Source: an uncultured Lachnospiraceae bacterium
GTDB lineage: Bacteria; Bacillota; Clostridia; Lachnospirales; Lachnospiraceae
Assembly (NCBI GenBank): GCA_947589175.1
Contig: CANPZR010000098.1
Coordinates: 1 to 8,840 of the forward strand
Direction of reading: 5' to 3'
DNA length: 8,840 nt
The notes under the pieces were generated by a model. It saw only the letters and a list, made by a program, of their open reading frames with translations, was not told where the DNA came from and did no database searches. Shown here piece by piece: positions 6,140-8,840 of this stretch. Position 1 is the first letter of the stretch; the number at the start of each line of letters is the position of its first letter. The translations under genes and the position numbers were made by a program.

Positions 6140-7003
6140 ATGTTAGTTTCAGCAGAAGAGATGCTCAAAAAAGCAAAGGCCGGCAAGTATGCCGTAGGTC
6201 AGTTCAATATCAACAACTTAGAGTGGACCAAGGCGATCCTGCTCACGGCGGAGGAACTGAAGTCGCCAGTCATTCTCGGCGTGTCCGAGGGCGCCGGCAA
6301 GTATATGTGCGGATACAAGACGGTAGTCGGCATGGTGAACGGCATGCTGGAGGAGCTGAAGATTACCGTTCCGGTTGCGCTGCACTTGGATCACGGCAGC
6401 TACGAGGGAGCCAAGGCCTGCATTGAGGCGGGATTCTCGTCCGTTATGTTTGACGGATCCCATTATCCCATTGAGGAAAATGTAGAAAAGACCAAAGAAC
6501 TGGTTGCCATCTGCAAGGAGAAAGGACTTTCCATCGAGGCGGAAGTGGGCTCCATCGGCGGCGAGGAAGACGGCGTAGTAGGCGCCGGCGAGTGCGCGGA
6601 TCCGGAGGAGTGCAAGATGATTGCCGATCTGGGCGTCACGATGCTGGCAGCCGGTATCGGCAATATCCATGGCAAATATCCGGCGAACTGGCCGGGACTG
6701 AGCTTTGAGACGCTGGACGCTGTACAGCAGAAGACCGGCGAGATGCCCTTAGTGCTTCACGGCGGCACCGGCATTCCGGCGGACATGATCCAGAAGGCCA
6801 TTTCCCTTGGAGTATCCAAGATTAATGTAAATACAGAGTGCCAGCTCTCCTTCCAGGAGGCTACCCGCAAGTACATAGAGGCAGGCAAGGATTTGGAGGG
6901 CAAGGGATTTGATCCCCGTAAGCTTCTGGCTCCCGGAACCGAGGCCATCAAGGCAACTGTAAAAGAAAAAATGGAATTATTTGGTTCTGTTGGAAAAGCG
7001 TGA
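6140..7003 (+). CDS. fba: class II fructose-1,6-bisphosphate aldolase
   Basis: The enzyme interconverts fructose-1,6-bisphosphate with dihydroxyacetone phosphate and glyceraldehyde-3-phosphate in glycolysis and gluconeogenesis, using a divalent metal, usually zinc. The 287-residue length fits the family. Motifs include HLDHG (82-86; D84 catalytic, H85 metal ligand), EAEVGSIGGEEDG (134-146), GNIHGKY with metal ligand H177, HGGTG (207-211) and the phosphate-binding INVNTE (228-233). ATG 6140 is preferred over the upstream in-frame ATG 6125: the ribosome binding site GGAGG (6127-6131) lies 8 nt before 6140 and overlaps the longer reading, and homologs typically begin MLVSA. It stands between a signalling gene and a small orphan gene, not in a glycolytic operon. 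No clear intrinsic terminator follows. Confidence 0.96.
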   Translation: MLVSAEEMLKKAKAGKYAVGQFNINNLEWTKAILLTAEELKSPVILGVSEGAGKYMCGYKTVVGMVNGMLEELKITVPVALHLDHGSYEGAKACIEAGFSSVMFDGSHYPIEENVEKTKELVAICKEKGLSIEAEVGSIGGEEDGVVGAGECADPEECKMIADLGVTMLAAGIGNIHGKYPANWPGLSFETLDAVQQKTGEMPLVLHGGTGIPADMIQKAISLGVSKINVNTECQLSFQEATRKYIEAGKDLEGKGFDPRKLLAPGTEAIKATVKEKMELFGSVGKA

Positions 7004-7031
7004 CCAGAGAAGATTCTTTTTGAAATGCCAC

Positions 7032-7060
7032 GAATAATTTCCGGCGTATGCGGGATAATA
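7032..7060 (+). promoter_or_regulatory. possible forespore (sigma-G-like) promoter
   Basis: GAATA (7032-7036) followed after 17 bp by GATAATA (7054-7060) resembles the sigma-G pattern gnATR-18-cAtnnTA, one base short in spacing. No good sigma-A pair is visible in the 94-bp gap before the 62-residue gene. This is a short-motif match and could be chance. Confidence 0.3.
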
Positions 7061-7097
7061 CTCCTGTAACAATTCAACAGCAAACAGGAGGCAAATC

Positions 7098-7286
7098 ATG
7101 GCTAGAAATTATTTGGACGATTTCAATGAGAACAACTCTAACTCGACGAAAAATTCTTCCAACACGAGTAAGAACAGCAGCAATTCGAGCAGCAATACAA
7201 GCAAGAATGCAAGCAAAAATGCTGGTAAGAACAGCTCGAAGAGCAACTGTTCTAACTGCAGCAAGAACTCTACTAACTGCGACTGA
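7098..7286 (+). CDS. small Asn/Ser/Lys-rich low-complexity protein with Cys-containing tail, 62 aa
   Basis: I do not recognise a named family. The 62 residues comprise a short ordered-looking head (MARNYLDDFNEN) and then imprecise repeats of TSKNSSN/SKNASKN type. By count there are 18 Ser, 17 Asn, 7 Lys, 4 Thr and 3 Cys, the Cys clustered at the end as CxxCx6C (residues 51, 54, 61). It should be soluble, disordered and basic in the repeat, with no signal peptide or membrane segment. A perfect AGGAGG (7086-7091) 6 nt before the ATG and a dedicated downstream hairpin argue it is a real, well-translated single gene. Its composition recalls, without homology, the hydrophilic gamma-type spore proteins of Bacillus. 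Alternatives are a metal-binding peptide or a modified peptide precursor, though no modification enzyme is adjacent. Confidence 0.75.
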   Translation: MARNYLDDFNENNSNSTKNSSNTSKNSSNSSSNTSKNASKNAGKNSSKSNCSNCSKNSTNCD

Positions 7287-7307
7287 TTGGGAATCTTGAA
7301 GTGATGG

Positions 7308-7340
7308 CAGGGGAGCCGGCGACCCGTATCGGCTCCCCTG
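7308..7340 (+). terminator. probable intrinsic terminator after the Asn/Ser/Lys gene
   Basis: An 11-bp perfect GC-rich stem (7308-7318 with 7330-7340) has an 11-nt loop and is followed by a weak T-rich stretch, TTCTATAT. Despite the poor T-tract, the stem strength and position 22 nt after the stop codon make a terminator likely. Confidence 0.7.
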
Positions 7341-7390
7341 TTCTATATCCGGCGGAGCCTGAATAAATTGTAAGAAAAAAGGGTTTGCCT

Positions 7391-7690
7391 ATGAGACCAC
7401 AGATCATGTCCTGGGAACAGGCTTTAAAATATATTTACAACAGCGATACGCTGCTGGTGGATCTGAGAGACAAAGAGGAGTATGCCAGGGGACACATTAC
7501 GGGGGCCTGGAACATCCCCTACGATCAGCTGGAAGAGCATTTGGGAGAAATGAGCAGTTATGGAAGGGTGATTTTTTACTGCGCCCGCGGCAACCACAGC
7601 TTGTCGGCCGCCCGAATCATCGCGAGGCAGGGGCGCGTCGGCTGTAGCGTGGCAGGCGGATACGAGGCCAGAATACGAAAAAGGCATTGA
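7391..7690 (+). CDS. single-domain rhodanese-like sulfurtransferase
   Basis: This 99-residue rhodanese-homology domain probably moves sulfane sulfur as a cysteine persulfide in the cytoplasm. Characteristic segments are VDLRDKEEYARGHITGAWNI (start D24), and the active-site loop with nucleophile C64 in CARGNHS (64-70), followed by the GGY segment near the C-terminus. The active Cys is present, so it should be catalytic. There is no signal peptide. ATG 7391 is preferred: the purine run ending GGG at 7381-7383 lies 7 nt upstream, whereas the in-frame TTG at 7385 is too close to it. The C-terminus ends shortly after GGYEA in a basic tail, slightly short for the family. Its sulfur acceptor cannot be deduced from the neighbours. 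Confidence 0.88.
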   Translation: MRPQIMSWEQALKYIYNSDTLLVDLRDKEEYARGHITGAWNIPYDQLEEHLGEMSSYGRVIFYCARGNHSLSAARIIARQGRVGCSVAGGYEARIRKRH

Positions 7691-7716
7691 CGGATAGAAA
7701 TGGACTATTTTATAAT
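7687..7716 (+). promoter_or_regulatory. sigma-A promoter of the RNA methyltransferase gene
   Basis: TTGACG (7687-7692, five of six) and TATAAT (7711-7716, six of six) are separated by 18 bp. The -35 box contains the rhodanese stop codon. Transcription should start near 7723, about 40 nt before the start codon. An AT-only-core inverted repeat (7705-7711 with 7719-7725) surrounds the -10. Confidence 0.65.
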
Positions 7717-7761
7717 AAAAAATAGGCGAATTGATATACGCTTTGCGGAATGGGGATGAAT

Positions 7762-8840
7762 ATGGAAAAAATAGAACTGATCGCCCCCTGTCATTTTGGC
7801 ATGGAGGCGGTGTTAAAGCGGGAGATCGCGGATCTGGGATACGAGGTCGTCGCCGTGGACAACGGAAAGGTGACCTTTGCCGGAGATATTCAGGCGGTGG
7901 CGAGGGCCAATATTTTTCTGCGGACGACGGAGAGAATTTTGCTGAAGGCGGCGCAGTTCAAGGCGGAGACCTTTGACGAGCTCTTTGAACAGATCAAGGC
8001 GGTTCCCTGGGAAAAATACATACCGAAGGACGGAAAATTCTGGGTGGCGAAGGCGAACTCAGTAAACAGCAAGCTGTTCAGTCCCTCCGACATTCAGAAA
8101 ATTGTGAAAAAAGCGATGGTGGAGCGGCTGAAACAGACCTATCACACGGACTGGTTCGAGGAGACGGGGGAGTCGTATCCCCTTCGCATCAGCATTTTAA
8201 AGGACGAGGTGACTGTTGGAATCGACACGACCGGCGAGTCCCTTCATAAGCGGGGATACCGGAAATTCACGGCGCCCGCGCCGGTGACGGAGACCTTGGC
8301 GGCGGCGATTATCCTGCTCTCCCCCTGGCGGGCGGACCGGGCTCTTGTCGATCCCTTCTGCGGCAGCGGCACGATTCCGATTGAGGCGGCCATGATTGCT
8401 ATGGACATGGCGCCGGGGCTGAACCGCGAATTTACGGCGGAAGGGTGGACAAACCTGATTCCAAAGCAGGCGTGGTATCAGGCGGCCGAGGAGGCGGAGG
8501 AGAGGATTCGACGGGATGTCGAGCTGAACATACAGGGGTATGACATCGACGACGAGGTGCTGAAAATGGCGAGGGCCAACGCCAGACTGGCGGGCGTGGA
8601 GGAAAGGATTCATTTTCAGAACCGGGATGTGAGAGATTTCAGCCATCCGAAATCCTATGGATTTGTCATCAGCAACCCGCCCTACGGAGAGCGCCTGTCT
8701 AATAAGGAAGAAATGTTTAATCTGTACCGGAGCGTGGGACAGGTCATGTCGGAAAATGATACCTGGTCCTTTTTCCTTCTAAGCGGCTACGAGGAGGCGC
8801 AGAAGGCAATCGCGGCGGGCGGCTCCCGCAAAAAGGCCAC
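7762..8840 (+). CDS. THUMP-domain class I SAM-dependent RNA methyltransferase (RlmL N-terminal-like), 3' end outside window
   Basis: The visible 359 codons match the COG0116-type rRNA methyltransferases related to the N-terminal half of RlmL, an N2-guanine methyltransferase of 23S rRNA. The head IELIAPCHFGMEAVLKREI and the following region to about residue 155 form the N-terminal/THUMP RNA-binding part. The Rossmann methyltransferase follows, with the SAM-binding motif DPFCGSGT at 197-204, an acidic GYDIDD at 259-264, and the catalytic NPPY at 305-308 typical of amino-group methylation of bases. Three in-frame ATGs occur at 7750, 7756 and 7762. I chose 7762 because GGGGA (7752-7756) is suitably spaced and homologs begin close to this point. 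The frame is open to the window end, so about 20-30 residues are probably missing. The exact target nucleotide is unknown. Confidence 0.92.
   Translation, partial: MEKIELIAPCHFGMEAVLKREIADLGYEVVAVDNGKVTFAGDIQAVARANIFLRTTERILLKAAQFKAETFDELFEQIKAVPWEKYIPKDGKFWVAKANSVNSKLFSPSDIQKIVKKAMVERLKQTYHTDWFEETGESYPLRISILKDEVTVGIDTTGESLHKRGYRKFTAPAPVTETLAAAIILLSPWRADRALVDPFCGSGTIPIEAAMIAMDMAPGLNREFTAEGWTNLIPKQAWYQAAEEAEERIRRDVELNIQGYDIDDEVLKMARANARLAGVEERIHFQNRDVRDFSHPKSYGFVISNPPYGERLSNKEEMFNLYRSVGQVMSENDTWSFFLLSGYEEAQKAIAAGGSRKKA

Noticed and set aside
7140..7275. Repetitive AAC/AGC-rich stretch considered as a CRISPR or tandem-repeat array
   Set aside because: The repeats are irregular, keep the reading frame and are explained by low-complexity coding sequence; there are no spacer-like units.
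7048..7299. Overlapping 83-codon Arg/Ala/Thr-rich frame across the Asn/Ser/Lys gene
   Set aside because: It is an out-of-frame reading of the AAC/AGC-type codon repeats with no ribosome binding site; the 7098 frame has a perfect one.

Overview
The window looks like chromosomal DNA of an anaerobic, spore-forming member of the Clostridia, most likely a Lachnospiraceae-type organism. The evidence is a [FeFe]-hydrogenase maturase (HydE), a Clostridia-style class II aldolase starting MLVSAEEML, strong AGGAGG-type ribosome binding sites, near-consensus sigma-A promoters in a fairly GC-rich coding background, and tRNA genes without an encoded CCA end. The genus call is an inference; no rRNA or other strong phylogenetic marker is present.

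Layout. Bases 1-2692 (+) hold a probable co-directional group: a ClpX-like unfoldase cut by the left edge, an unrecognised 116-residue protein, and hydE. hydE converges on a minus-strand Na+/phosphate cotransporter with a PhoU-like tail (2757-4511). The 64-bp junction between them carries two copies of a ~35-bp repeat spanning both gene ends. Next is a minus-strand five-tRNA operon (transcription order Pro-Gly-Arg-His-Gln, 5209 down to 4721). It has a consensus-perfect promoter at 5264-5292 and a strong intrinsic terminator at 4666-4713. Divergent from it, a PilZ-domain (c-di-GMP receptor-type) gene at 5415-6071 (+) is followed by fructose-bisphosphate aldolase (6140-7003). Then come a small Asn/Ser/Lys low-complexity protein (7098-7286) with its own terminator, a single-domain rhodanese (7391-7690), and a THUMP-type RNA methyltransferase cut by the right edge (7762-8840).

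How the parts relate. Most genes are housekeeping and do not form one pathway: aldolase serves glycolysis, HydE hydrogen metabolism, the transporter phosphate or anion handling, the tRNAs and methyltransferase translation. The points most worth a second look are the divergent ClpX with changed substrate-facing loops beside an orphan gene and hydE, the 62-residue Asn/Ser/Lys protein with a possible forespore-type promoter, the duplicated convergent gene junction, and the transporter's PhoU tail, in which one acidic metal-site motif has become glycine. No CRISPR array, insertion sequence, prophage or defence system was seen.
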